A DNA stretch of 64,000 nt, from contig LSAX01000005.1 of NCBI GenBank assembly GCA_001557505.1, positions 3,348,001 through 3,412,000 of the forward strand, written 5' to 3'. The translations under genes were made by a program, and so were the position numbers. Origin of the DNA: Reticulascus tulasneorum. Lineage: Eukaryota > Ascomycota > Sordariomycetes > Glomerellales > Reticulascaceae. Shown piece after piece: positions 43,201 through 53,290 of the stretch (within the stretch, counting starts at the first letter, position 1; each line of letters opens with the position of its first letter). The notes below the pieces were generated by a model that did no database searches, was not told the origin of the DNA, and was given only the letters and a program-made list of their open reading frames with translations.

Positions 43201-43943
43201 CTATCCTGCGGCAGCACCACGCTCGCCTGATGGGCATGAAGCTTTTCATAGAGGCAGCCCTGCTGCGGAAACTCTGCGTGCGCGGCTGGCCTGCAGGGTT
43301 CCCTGACTGGGGCGATAACTATACCTCCATCTTCTCGCCCGCTCAACAGAGTGTCAAGGGGGGCTTTCTGTGCCCCAGCTGCCGGAAACCAAGAGAACTG
43401 GATCCTAGTGAGGGGACGAAGGGTCTTTGGGAATGCGAGCGATGCCACGCCATTATGGCGCCATGCGCTGTCTGCGGCCACCGCGAAACAACAGCGACCC
43501 TCCTCCCTACCGAAGACTCCTCCGCTCACCATGACGAGCCAGTCCTTAGTACATGGTGGTATTGCCCTGGATGCGCGCATGGGGGCCACGCGACATGTTT
43601 GCAAGGCTGGCATGCCTCTACGGACGAAACTGAATCCAGCGGCGGCTGCTGCCCTCTAGACGGATGCGGTCATGCTTGTCTGCCTGGCAAATGGCGCGAG
43701 GAGAAGGGCACGGCCCGCTCCGAGGAAGTAAGCCGCGCAGAGAAGACTCGCCGCAAGGAAAGCCCGATCCTTGGCGACAACGTGCGCGGGGATAGCGTCG
43801 AGGTGCCGCAGAGCCGTGCGGTGGAGAGTGTGCGGGAAGCGCTGGCGGGTAGTGTGACTGGGAGCATCCTCAGTGCTAGCCCCGGGCGATCGGGCGATCG
43901 GGAGAGACGCAAGAGTGTAAAGTTTGTACCCACTGAGCGCTGA
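40257..43943 (+). CDS. RTC1: Rtc1/WDR24-type SEA (GATOR2) complex subunit
   Basis: Intronless, 1,228 residues. The N-terminal half is a WD40 propeller (IKDVKWHGDSTIFTACANG, LLSGSQDGFVRCFDIRQP, VQWSPKDGFFFACGTESG, SSISWHPDGNHLISGGWDSK). A long disordered middle follows, then a helical segment and a C-terminal zinc module from about residue 1039: CPSCRKPRELDP, LWECERCHAIMAPCAVCGHRE, WWYCPGCAHGGHATCLQGWH and CCPLDGCGHACLPG. WD40 plus this RING/zinc-ribbon end is the architecture of yeast Rtc1/Sea2 and animal WDR24, which act at the vacuole membrane in the SEACAT/GATOR2 complex that relieves inhibition of TORC1. The protein is longer than WDR24 because of the middle, as usual in ascomycetes. ATGATG at the start makes 40257 or 40260 equivalent. 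It converges on the UVRAG gene with a 205-bp gap. Confidence 0.9.
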   Translation: MMYSRDNKIMRKLLGKTAADSNTTDASPGLGITSAPQLQASHRPTASQNALYPAGVPILCLDASPDRRAAVLAGRHVLKTVNFDGLTITDGVDIRSAITSQTASNKITTAGSSAADQLSIKDVKWHGDSTIFTACANGKIFSYDLSRIGPGGSPVELVQTREDTRQVNTLDINPHRKTYLLSGSQDGFVRCFDIRQPVQGRTAALTYQVRASYKCNADGVRQVQWSPKDGFFFACGTESGVVLKWDMRKASSPLLRIPAHEKACSSISWHPDGNHLISGGWDSKCAVWDMSRTADKRQKAKWTIYTPAPVSVVTWRPGLWSASAGSRRAAQVAVSYDDSSHKRYGINAVHIWDLARPTMPFKEIVRFHSSPTALMWQDQDTLWTAGQDGFFNQCDVAFAPRVLDRQSLSSIAFSARGDVAMFLDERPRDRPRPSALQHHQPDVINRSSYSSSPTTPMLSVSRSDSEDDVVGSFLGPRRRVSRKRRSSLRSVAPLSTTPPSAPGLGEDQILGLEQAMKLTGTFKTQQTMAVGHVPSAAKVGVYQYLAGQYLETLERGLPSATGTIPMVDRVGSILEHYARAAENVSQFRLAQTWRILGYAMSLLLKRRAQFHLETRLGYFRKKSPPPKAKESARQREPRILGIVVEENDEEAQSRPSASNIDSRSLTVRSLLSEEIESTSNVATPLARPVDDDTEAHHDYRPGRKLAPMMDSDNFALPPSVHPTFSNSPRRRLDSVMSHQSDQTQISSTDGYDFYDTDVLAQAIDVPGARRPPVPLEYGPRKVLRHDSDESFAQMFSMSESSRQVTLSSDGDGSSRSRRTEQEEYESRIRGREIKASPEQPRLLSLSRLPPTDSPEEIFMISQTTMATDSSQSPTVALEGDANALLHVGVDASSPSSPHPSRQYDVSPVILETDYLPWHDDPPYPHPLSTTSSSSTPPLDPYTLLIRALDFETRTSALHASAMVLLLEPLMPEGLIDSLRATAILRQHHARLMGMKLFIEAALLRKLCVRGWPAGFPDWGDNYTSIFSPAQQSVKGGFLCPSCRKPRELDPSEGTKGLWECERCHAIMAPCAVCGHRETTATLLPTEDSSAHHDEPVLSTWWYCPGCAHGGHATCLQGWHASTDETESSGGCCPLDGCGHACLPGKWREEKGTARSEEVSRAEKTRRKESPILGDNVRGDSVEVPQSRAVESVREALAGSVTGSILSASPGRSGDRERRKSVKFVPTER

Positions 43944-44148
43944 GACGCACCAAGCGTTTGGAGGAGTGGGTTGTACAAGATGTCTTACGAGATTTATTAC
44001 AAGGTGGGAGCTACCAGGGGGGGAATCATCGGCGTATAGGTCACGAGGGAGAATGCGTAGCACACCAGCCATTCCATTGGGTATCTAAACAATGCATCTA
44101 TGTATCCAGACAGACAAACCAAACCAAACCAAATCAATTTTTAATGAA

Positions 44149-46003
44149 TCACTTCATCACATTCTCGCGCATGCCCTTGGTCCGAAGGGTGAGCTTCATC
44201 TCGCCTTCGTCAAATGGGAGGCCGACCGTCGAGAGCAGGCTCTCCCGCCCGGGAGAAACAGGCCCTTCGCGACTCAGTGACTTCCTAAGCTCGTCCCGCT
44301 GTCGGCTGATGAGCTCACTATCGGCGCTACCACGACGGCTGCCGCCGATGCTGCTGCTATCGTCACCCGCAGGCATACGACCCTTGAGGCGGCCGGCCCA
44401 CAGCCCTCGCACGCCGCCGCGCTTGCGCTCGGGGACCTCGTCGCTCCCGGCGCTGCAAACGTAAAGGAGATACTTGAGATTAGGTAGAGTGTGGCGTATG
44501 TCGACGACCTTGAGGCCCTGGGAGGCGCACAGGGCCTCGATGTCCTTGTTGAGGAGGAACCAGCCGTAGTCAAAGCGGAACTGGGCGGCCGTGGAGCCGC
44601 CGCGGGGCAGATAGAGTGGGAAGTCCCGCTGCCGGGCCTGGTGCTGGGGATTAAGGTCCGTGAGGAGGGAGATGTCGTCGCGGATTGTGGCGCGAGAGCC
44701 GAACGGGGCGATGGGGTAGGGGAGTGGCACCGAGAGGTAGTACTGCAGCGCGTTGGTGAGACTAGCGACCTGGCCGAGCGCTCCCGAGAGGGAGTCCTCA
44801 TCGGTGCCATGCGAGGTCGCCGTGTCGTAGGTGGTGTTCGGGAGGGCAAGGCCACATATCTGGAAAGAGAGCGGAGCGCCCATCGTGATTGGGACTATTT
44901 GATAGATGTCCGCGAGGTCTGAGCAGATACGCCTCCGCTGACCATGGATCTGCTCTTGAGTCTGTACGAGCGATGTCTTTGAGGCGGACAGCTTCTCAGC
45001 CGCGTTAGAAACGTCCTTTTCTGCCTTTTGCTGCAGGGAACGCCCCTCGGCGATGGCCGCCCGTCTCGCCTTGATTGATGCGAGCAGCTCATCCCGTCGC
45101 TTCTCCGAGGCTTGGAGGCTTCTTCGTTGCTGTGAGACGTACTTTTTTGCTAGGGCCACCTTCTCCTCTGCCTGTGGGACCTCGTTGGCTGGTGTACGTG
45201 CAAGAATCTCGTTGATCTGCGCCGTTATTTTCTCTTTGGTCGCAATAGCGTCCTGGTAAGAGCTGTCGAGCGTAGCGAGCTTCATAAGAGCATTGTAGGA
45301 GGATGTAGGCATGGATGGGGCGTCTTTCGGCTGGGATGCCCGTCCGCTGACGTCGAGCGAGTAGAAGCCGTCGATTAGGTGGAAGATGAGGCCATTGGGT
45401 GGGAATTGGTGGCCCTGGAGAGAGCCGAGAAAGTGGAGGGCGCGCAGGTCGATGAGATCCTCCACCAAGAGGGTCCACGCCTGGCGCTTCGCCCAAATTT
45501 TGATTGTAAACGTCGAAGAGCGTGTGACCGACTGGTTGGCATGGGACAGGTCGAAGAAGTGGAAATTAAAGTTCTGTGGTTATGGTTAAAACCGTTCCCT
45601 AAGGTCTGCTGCCTGAGCAAACACTCACTGTCGCCCGTTCGCCCGTCTCGCTGATATATATGGGCTCCTCCTCGCCGTCGCAATGCAGCGTGAAGAAGAC
45701 GTCGGCAACCTTACTGTCAATGGCATTCGCCAGCTTCTTCTGCCTCGTCACCGGGCTCGCAGCGGCAAGATTGGTGCTCCGGCGCCGGCGAGCCGTCGGC
45801 CGCAGGCTCTCTGACGACAGGGCATGGTGCAGGGCCGGGGTGTCGCGAAGCGCACCAAGCTTGTTGGGCGATTTGTTTAGCGTGGCATCGTCACTTGTTC
45901 GACTGTGAGGGCGGACAAAGCTGAGGTTGCGGAGGTAGATGCCCTGGAGGTGTCTGAGCTTGCGGTTCTGGGGGAGGAGGAGGGGGCGCGTTTCGGGCGG
46001 CAT
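44149..46003 (-). CDS. UVRAG/Vps38-type PI3-kinase complex II subunit
   Basis: Exons 45629-46003 and 44149-45573, 599 residues; the 55-nt intron keeps phase 0 (GERAT/NFNFHFFDL). The N-terminal part has basic and Ser-rich segments and then a C2-like region (ADVFFTLHCDGEEEPIYISE). A long coiled coil occupies about residues 220-345 (SSYQDAIATKEKITAQINEI ... LVQTQEQIHGQRRRICSDL). The C-terminal BARA-like half includes YQIVPI, FQICGLALPN, LGQVASLTNALQYYLSVPLP, YPIAPFGSRATIRD and FPLYLPRGGS. This arrangement and these motifs are those of fungal UVRAG/Vps38, which with Vps34, Vps15 and Atg6/Beclin makes phosphatidylinositol 3-phosphate for endosome-to-vacuole traffic; Atg14 is the alternative. The end is Ser/Arg-rich. 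Confidence 0.85.
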
Positions 46004-47428
46004 GTTTTCATTGTGCTTCGTGTCGGCAACGGGATTGTGGTCCTTGCTCGTTCACGGAATTCACTTTCGCGTGGCGGTGCGTGAGTGTGAGTGAGGTCAG
46101 GAATGGCTCGCGTCGTTGTCGTCAGCTCTCGTGATTACCCACTCGATTGGAGCTTCGAGTGCCAATTGAAAGCTGGGGGGGGGGGATTATCGTAATATTT
46201 GGGGAGCTCCCCACATCGACCTAATCGGTTAGTTGAATACCCCGCCCTGGCTTGTTAGGATCGGTTAGCATAGGTACTACCTAATGCATGTAGGTTAGTA
46301 ACTTACCTTACTTCGTCGAAGAATTCCTCGCTGTGATACCGAGCATTTGTGATAGGCATGTTTTCAATCGTGGAACTACCCATTCCTGCTTAGTTTGTAC
46401 TTGAGTGGAGCAGTCTGACACTTATATCGATTACTATATGAGCATGCGAGTTCAGCCAAACCCATGCGCGACCCACATTCTAGTATATGGCTGTCACCTA
46501 TTGTCGCTATGGATAGTCCTTATTCGCAAAGGGGGCTCAAGAACCAGTGCCGTTCGTGGAGTTATCCAAAGCGGCAGGAAGAAGGTATCCAGATCTCTAG
46601 TGCACGCGACGTTATGCTTCAACTCGGTTGTGGTTGCATTCGCATGGGAACTGGATTTTGCACTTGTTTGCATACATTGGTCATATCTTCCCGTCTCACT
46701 GCTCGGTTCTTGCTCGTCCTTGCTAGTCCTTGCCTGTTCATATTGGTATCCAAAAAGGTGTTCCACTACAGCTTCTGGGGGCGTCTGCGTTTGGGGCTAT
46801 CAGATCTCAACTTCTGTCGAATCTCTAGTCAGTCATTCTTCAATCCATCCCCGTAATTCTTTCTCGCTCAGTGGTGAGTGGTATATCCGGTCAGAGTTTA
46901 TCGCTTTACTGTGCTTGTACAGTGGAGTCCGAGCAGCACGGTAACTCGCCCCACGATGTACTTATCGGGGGGTGCTCGGGCCTGCCGAAAATTGAATGTC
47001 AAGGCTGCCAGAAACCGCAGCCCAAACAGCGACATGGACATTATTGTTTCGCTACTAAAATCATGCTCAAAGTCGTATCACATCACAAGTCGCATGGTGC
47101 GTATAAGGGTAATAAAACAAATTCGTAAATCTAGACCAGTGCTCAGTGTCGACTTGTCGGCGGTTTCTTAGCCACTACCCGGAAAGCCTTCACCTGGTTC
47201 CAGCGATCTTACCATTCGACTGAGTATTAGATCTAAGGAGCTTTATTAATCTGTTTAGCATCTTAGCACGGGCTATGGTGTTCGGCCGTAGCCCTTTAAT
47301 AGCGCCGAAAGAAACACCTTTTGGCTCTCCAAAGCTATGCCATAGCCGTCCCCTAAACCCAGAGTGATCGTATCCATCTCAATCTCAGAGCAGAGATCCC
47401 ACCAGAAACAGTCGTCCTGAGATCATAG
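46004..47428. other. Intergenic, nothing recognised
   Basis: A plus-strand frame of 179 codons at 46405-46944 has an irregular, Cys- and Ser-rich composition and no domain; I treat it as chance. TAGGTA-type motifs occur near 46270-46310. Confidence 0.4.
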
Positions 47429-49095
47429 TTATGGTTTACTCAAGTCCTTTGCCATTTCAACCAAAATCTCGCGGGCTGCCTTCTCGCGGCCGGCACCACT
47501 CGGAAATCTCTGTGCCAGATCTTTCACGCGTTCGCCCATTTCCTTGGCCTGTGGCCCGAGTAAGACGTCCTCGAGTGATTCGAACAACTCCTCCTCCTTC
47601 CAGCGCGGCTTTGCTTTCTTGTTTGCCCATCGCCCGACTCGTAGAAGCTCAACGCGGTTGGCGAAGTCATAGCAGTCTGACCATGGCGGGAGAAGTACTT
47701 GCGGCACGCCAGCGCTGAAACGGACGATTAGTTGGGTGTTCACGAAAACTCCAAAGGTTTTTCTCTCAAACGAGCACTCACCAGATGGCTTCGTTGAAGG
47801 AGCTAGCGCCCCCGTGATTCACCGAGCAAACCACATGACCAGACTCCAATACCGTGCACGGCTCAGCAGTGATCCAATCCGTAATTCGTATCCGGTCGTC
47901 GGCCATCTCCGGGTTCAGTATATCACGAACCTCTGCCCACTCGCCAGGGTAGCTTCCCGGGTCCGGATCCTCACCATCCGCGACCTTGCGCTGTAGCTTC
48001 CAGAGGATCTGAAGCTTCCTATCCCCCCCGTACCCCGCGTCTTTGGCGCTGTCCAGTATGTGTCGGAATGCGCGGGCCATCTCCACCGCCTCCTTGACAT
48101 CTGCTCGCACGTGCGTGCCCAGGTTGACATATACCGTTGGTCCCAGCGCTAGCCACTCTCCGAGAGAAGGGTCAACGCTACTGATTGGAGGCGCTGCGCG
48201 AATGATTGGTCCACAGGGGACAACATGCTCGGGCAAAACTGTAAACGGGTAATCGATCTCGGGGCTGTTGGCTGCGAGAATGCGCAGCCCTGGCGGGGCG
48301 GGCTTAAACACACCAAGCTCGTTGGCCGTTATTAGAGACATTTTCGGGTCTATAGTCTTGCGAAGATGCGCAGTCATCTTGCCTATCCGTGTATCCGTTG
48401 CAAGCATGTATCCCGCGACAAGAGTCAGGAAGATGTTGAGAGGAATATATTTGAGGGGGAGAGGGAACGGGAGCGCAGAGCAGATGCTATACGGGGTCAG
48501 AATCCAGTCCACAGCTTATAATGCCCATTCCCACGTGTTCTCTATGGAACAAGCAATGCATGACTTACATGGGATACTTCCACAGCATGGCCAGCCCCGG
48601 CTGAAGGGGTATGGCAAAGTCCTTGATTGTGTTTGGTGCCAAGACAATCCATTTGATGGCGAGGTGATGGCACAGCGTCAGACCTGGAGTGAATAGTGGC
48701 TCGACCACGGTAATGTCCGGCTTAACTTCTTCGAGAATACGCTGAGACTCGATGTAGATGTCACTGAATTCCGCGGGATCCCACGGTAGCATGATTCCAG
48801 GGATGGCGAGGACGTTGCGGGCGGAATTGACAAAACCCGGGACCAAGTTCCACGCCTCCAGCATGCCAACCTCCGGCCGCGCGGCCGCATCAAACCACGA
48901 CAAGCCCTTGATCTGATGGAAAACGATTGATTGTGCGGCCGTCTTACGCACGGCGTCTTCCAATTTGTGAAAGGACGCAATGTGCACCTCTATGTCAGGT
49001 GCCATGCCGCACAGGGCGTGAGCCGTGGCAAGGATGACGTTGGCCTGGCCATAGTCGCTGTTGGTGAAGAAAAGCACTTTTTTCGACTGTGCCAT
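47429..49095 (-). CDS. UDP-glycosyltransferase-like (GT1) enzyme
   Basis: Exons 48569-49095, 47782-48486 and 47429-47714, 505 residues, all introns GT-AG and in phase. The N-terminal Rossmann half begins MAQSKKVLFFTNSDYGQANV, the usual acceptor-side start (no signal peptide), with PDITVVEPLFTPG and a central hydrophobic stretch (LPFPLPLKYIPLNIFLTLVA). The C-terminal half carries GPTVYVNLGTHV and the sugar-nucleotide signature, shortened as in many fungal members: WITAEP, then HGGASSFNEAICAGVPQVLL with PPWSDCYDFANRVE (His at about residue 400). It should transfer a sugar from UDP to a lipophilic acceptor such as a sterol, polyketide or xenobiotic; acceptor unknown. It stands alone here. Confidence 0.85.
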
Positions 49096-49712
49096 CGCGT
49101 TGGTTCGTTTGGTCGAGAAAAGACGACAGAGGTCACAGACACTGACGACGGAGGCTCTTTAAAGTGGTGGAAGAATGGAATGCTCCTCTACATAATTGCG
49201 TCGCAAGAGGACAATGGTCGCGAGGTGATGATAATCTAAATATAAAGTGGATATTCCCACGTCGGCATTGTTGCTGGATTGACAATTAGCTATCTATGCT
49301 AGTCCTGATTTGGCACGGACGCTTAACAGCAAAGTTAATTAGAGGCAAAGACACAAGGATGCCATTAGCTTTATTGGCGGCCATCTTGGTTTCGCCGCGC
49401 GACTGACAGTCTTGCAATGCACCACCGCAACGCTGTCGGTCGGGCTGAAGTATTCATGTAACTGCGGCAGTGCCGAAGGACTGTGTGCTGTGTTTGCGTA
49501 GCGTCAGCTTTACATGGCTGACCAAGATGTCTGACACAGCAGCAGGCCCATATCGTCATTTCTGTGCAGGCTTCCCTGGGGGTTTTTCGGTTACTCTAGG
49601 GTGAGAAAGAGGTAACCTAATCCTCTTTGAACCCTCGACAAGCACGACGAACCTGAATGGCAATACTAAATGGCTGTAGGAATGCTGAGTAAGGAGTCTT
49701 AAATAGACCACA

Positions 49713-49739
49713 CCCCCCCCCCCCCCCCCCCCCCCCCCC
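49713..49739 (+). repeat. Poly-C tract (27 C)
   Basis: The longest homopolymer in the window. On the minus strand it creates a spurious poly-Gly or poly-Val stretch in overlapping open frames. Confidence 0.9.
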
Positions 49740-50344
49740 GTCCTCCTTGGGCAGAGCAGTCATACTGTGGGTGGTTGCGGTGCCAAGTGGTTGATATTTT
49801 GACAAGTCCCAGACCCATTCTTCCCTTAGGCACCTTTGCAAGGTTAGCACTACTAATGGTTGCGGCTGGCCCAATGCAGAGCTCGGGCCTTTCGATGACC
49901 ACTGGATTCGGAGTCTTCGACCAGGATGAGATGGAGGGTTCGCTTGGCAAGTCATGGCGGAATGCTCCAGGGATTTTACCAGAGACATATAGGAATCGAG
50001 GAAGTCGGTGTAATTGACAATGACGGCGATGTATACAATCTTGCTGTGATATTTGGGCGTCTTCACTCGCTTCCACACGTCCCACGTGGCAGCACCCGTT
50101 TCGACCAGTCGTGGAAGCATGCTTTGAGGATCGATGCAGAAGTACATCGGACATGGACTTGACGAATTTATGCTTTCCAGCAGTAGAGGAAACGTGTAGC
50201 TGGATGGAACATCATGGAAATTGATGGCTTGCTCAGGTTCTACCTAACAGAAAATTTCAATCTTTTGGACGGTCTTCACCTAGAGCTCAGCCTCCTCGTC
50301 GACCACTCTCTCAGCCTGACCGGGCCAATATCTGACTTTTCAAG

Positions 50345-50441
50345 CTATATCCCGGAAATTTCAACGACCCTATTCGTTGCGAGCTAGAGCACGTGTCCCT
50401 AGATTCGAATCCAGATTTCATGGCGCTGTCACACGCGTGGG
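50345..50441 (+). pseudogene. HET-domain relic
   Basis: The frame from 50345 reads LYPGNFNDPIRCELEHVSLD then SNPDFMALSHAWG, which is the conserved start of HET domains (PI.CEL...SL...... ALSYAWG). Directly after the W-G codons the sequence turns into GGGTTAGGGTTATTTGAATA and no HET motif follows. Upstream no start or further exon was found. A broken fragment. Confidence 0.75.
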
Positions 50442-50879
50442 GTTAGGGTTATTTGAATACCCCGCCATCATCTCGTGGCCTTGATTAAGTGCATATACCG
50501 TGACGAGATCCGTGCGACAATATAAGACAATATCAACCCAGGAAACTGTTGAAGCCGTGGTTAACTTTCTAGTAGCCCAAGGTGATACGTATACAGATTC
50601 CTACGGTACCTAGGCTATTATCCAAAACATTCTTAGAGCCATTGAAAACAATTCACCAAACTCCGAGATAACAAAACTAGGAACACCCGAAACTCCTGGA
50701 AGCCACGACAGGTCCGTACAACTCCTAGCGGCAATAATACTGAACTGGCGCCAGGGGTAGTCGGTTTCTATTTGCAGGCGCGATTGCAGGGCCAGCCCTT
50801 GCCCTTTCCTGTCGGTCTATTTCGAGCTCTGCAGCGCGCTCACGGAGATCAAGCATCCTGAAAGATGTTCTCCGAGCAT

Positions 50880-51395
50880 CGCGCGCGATGTCTCACCACT
50901 TCGCAACGACGTCTGAATGGGTATGTCAAACCCTAAGGACTTGTTAGTCATCCAATACTAGCAGATCCATAGAAGCAAGGATCGTTTCGATTTATGAGAT
51001 TGTGGCAATGGGGTTATGAAGGGACCGGTGGAAGTATGCCAAGGGCAAACGTTCTGATTAGCTTACCTCGGGCGCCAGCAACGAGACTTTCAATATATGT
51101 AGCAAAGACCGCCAAGCCCGGCGAGGCTCTTATTACGTCTTCGAACAGGTAGGGAATACCTGGCTAGTCGACATTCTACGACGCCTCCGAGAGCTACGAC
51201 TTCCCAATAGTAACCGGCCTCCCGCGAAGCGCCAGGAACCTGAACGGTGCCGGGCTGGCGGGGCGAGTGCTGCCGCTCAAGAATCCGGTGAGAAAATAAC
51301 CGAATTCATGAGAGACCGAGATGATCATCTGGAACATACATATTGTACTTCTCAGGATTTTGAGTATTGGTCATTTGATGCACTATCTGATGTTT
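50880..51395 (-). pseudogene. Zincin-like gene relic, copy 1
   Basis: Minus-strand remnant of the gene described under copy 2. It reads FQMIISVSHEFGYFLTGFLS, where the second His of HExxH has become Tyr (CAT to TAT). After that a one-base deletion shifts the frame; in the shifted frame it continues QVPGASREAGYYWEVVALGG, which shows the ancestral sequence where copy 2 has a stop. A further deletion removes the FWSDPRDP part. The splice donor CGAG/GTAAGC and a downstream exon (FDIPIQTSLRSGETSRAMLG) are still visible. The N-terminal two thirds of the gene are missing. Confidence 0.8.
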
Positions 51396-51965
51396 TTTTG
51401 TTTCTATATTAGCCATTATTCTGGAGACCAGAAGCAGAACATGAAGAGACAGAGCAGTGAGAAGAGTAGTGGATGAAAGAAAATACCCTTTCGTTCCCCT
51501 CTTCGAGGTGACCTGATTGGTTAATTCGAGGATGGGGACATTTGTGTTCAGTGTTGTGTTGAGTGTGCTGTATTGTGTAATTGAAATCTAGTGCAAACTG
51601 GCGCGATTTCCCATAACCCAAGCTGTGATCAGATAGTACGTACCATACACTATGTCGGTATCACGGTGTTCCATCAGTCGCCAGCCACTTATTGGGGCTC
51701 CAGCGGCAAGCAAGGTAGGCGGCTACTTGGGTCAGATTCCATCCTCAGGTAGTGTCCGTATCTTGATGTTTCATATTTCACATCAGCAACAACGTTTGAA
51801 AGATAGCCCGATATTTAACCGAGCGCCTCAGTGGCACGTGAATCGACCATGTCTTGGAATCAACCACATGCAAGCCCCCCCTCCTCTCTTCTCCAAGAAG
51901 TTGCTCAATGTGTTGGAACTAAATGGTCTAAACATTCCTGTACTCATTTTGCCGAAGCATTTCAG

Positions 51966-53101
51966 ATGGCACAAAGTAGCGCTAAAGAAATCCTAGTCGA
52001 CAAGATTAGTGCCGAACATCGCGAAATCTTGACGCGGGCAATCGCAAATGTTCTTTCAAGCCCGATCGCCAAGCTTACTTATGGCCAGATTATAGATGGA
52101 CTTCCTCTTTCCGACGTTGCCTTCGACACCTATAGCGATATCGCTTGCCCTGGACATCCACTTCTTGATCAACATTTCAAGTTATCCTCAGAAGTCCTTG
52201 ATAAGGCTAATCAACTAAATTCGATATTTGACCTTAGAACGTTAAAAATAGACCTGGAAGTAGGTTAAGTCATCATTTCAATAGATCGTTGGTATTGTAT
52301 ATATGCTTACAGTCTTTTCTAGCTCATCTCTGCCTTCCAAGCCGTTAATCCTAGTTCTAAAGCCTTCCAAACATATTTGATTGAGCTAGTTGCTAGATCT
52401 GTCCATCAAATTGCTGTTTGGCTATTTAAGCAAGGGCCTACCCGTTCCCAGTCAGATCCTCTTCTCTCATGGCGGCCTGATAAGGATAGGGATTTCCCTT
52501 ATGACGATCATTTCCCTTATGAAGCCGGGTACCCTCCAACGTTTTTTTGTCACCCGTGGTATCAGGACTACGCCCAGTATCCGGACGGTGTGGCGGACGG
52601 CGTCGGATATTGGGCTGAAGCACGTATTCTTGGAGGAGTCGTGTTGTTCGATAGGCGTGAGCCAGGGCCTGCACAAAATGTTGAAGTAAGGCCTACTCGT
52701 TTTACATTCTACGTAAGAGCTAACTATCTAATCAGACCGACACGATATACTTCCATTCCGATAGCCGTGATATTACGTATCGTATCTATCGTCTTTTAGA
52801 GGGCCAGAAACAACAGCTTTTACAGTTTTTACTTTCTGAAGAAACGCCCCCATCATGCCCACTTCCTATCCTTGGTAGTATGGACAACCACGAACGTTTT
52901 GATCCCGAGGAACCAATTTTAGAAGTAGGTATATATCGTGATAAGTGGGAGCGACGGCCGCGGCCAGAGGAATACGGAGATGATCGTCTCAGAGATGTTA
53001 TGGATGATTTTAACTACGTGTCACTAGCTGAGCAGACGAAGGCCCGACGTAGAGCAATTGAGATGAAATCTAGACGCCTGTATGGGGAACGTTTTGAATG
53101 A
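51966..53101 (+). CDS. Duplicated unknown protein, copy 1 (zincin-like fold suspected)
   Basis: Exons 51966-52263, 52342-52685 and 52736-53101, 335 residues, all splice sites canonical. The start is set by alignment with copy 2 (MAQ...); an upstream in-frame ATG at 51831 also exists. The N-terminal part (LTRAIANVL, AKLTYGQIIDGLPLSDV) is helical and shared with copy 2. The middle has a helix IELVARSVHQIAVWLF and then GVGYWAEARILGGVVLFDRR. The order helix with H[EQ]I, then [YH]W..A..LGG[IV]V.F, is the same as in the minus-strand zincin-like gene of the same unit; here HExxH is HQIAV, so metalloprotease activity is not expected. The acidic C-terminal part (NHERFDPEEPILEVGIYRDK) is unique. No known family recognised; cytosolic by sequence. 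It shares a divergent intergenic region with the zincin-like relic. Confidence 0.75.
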
Positions 53102-53228
53102 TGGCTACGTTGCTAATCATTAGGATCATGAAATACAAGACGGTTGACGGTCAATGTTATCTTGTCTGGTCTACTATGTAATCAAAGAGAATGCTTGACG
53201 TTACATCTCAAGACTACTATTAGGCGTT

Positions 53229-53290
53229 TTATGGGTAAAATGCATCAAAGTTATCCACAAGACCACCGCCCTTTACTATACCGCCAGCGT
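53229..53290 (-). pseudogene. Relic of the Kelch gene 3' end
   Basis: 53229-53290 aligns base by base with 56782-56843, the last codons and stop of the intact Kelch gene (GGGTAAAA.G..TCAAAG.TAT.. then GACCACC.CC and ACTATACCGCCA). It shows that the duplication that made unit 1 ended inside a Kelch gene. Confidence 0.75.

Larger units (their letters stand above)
50490..53290. repeat. Tandem segmental duplication, unit 1
   Basis: Homologous to unit 2 at 53460-56843 in the same orientation. Anchor points: 50501 matches 53472 (TGACGAGATCCGTGCGA), 51310-51342 matches 53976-54009 (GAGATGATCATCTGGAACATA type), 51665 matches 55235 (TGTTCCATCAG.CGCCA.CCACTTATTG), 52020 matches 55570, 53240 matches 56792. 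Unit 1 lacks about 0.9 kb of the zincin-like gene. The left border is near 50490, and the right border falls in the minisatellite at 53284-53455. Confidence 0.85.

Noticed and set aside
46405..46944. 179-codon plus-strand open frame
   Set aside because: Cys/Ser-rich unnatural composition and no family; probably chance in non-coding DNA.
49617..50147. 176-codon minus-strand open frame with a poly-Gly stretch
   Set aside because: The Gly run is the poly-C tract; no domain. The part from 49850 to 50147 has somewhat protein-like composition but no support.
50443..50454. Telomere (TTAGGG) tract
   Set aside because: Only about two units; not a telomere or a true interstitial telomeric array.
46228..50466. 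Shared 14-mer TTGAATACCCCGCC at 46231 and 50452
   Set aside because: Expected by chance in a window of this size; flanks do not match.
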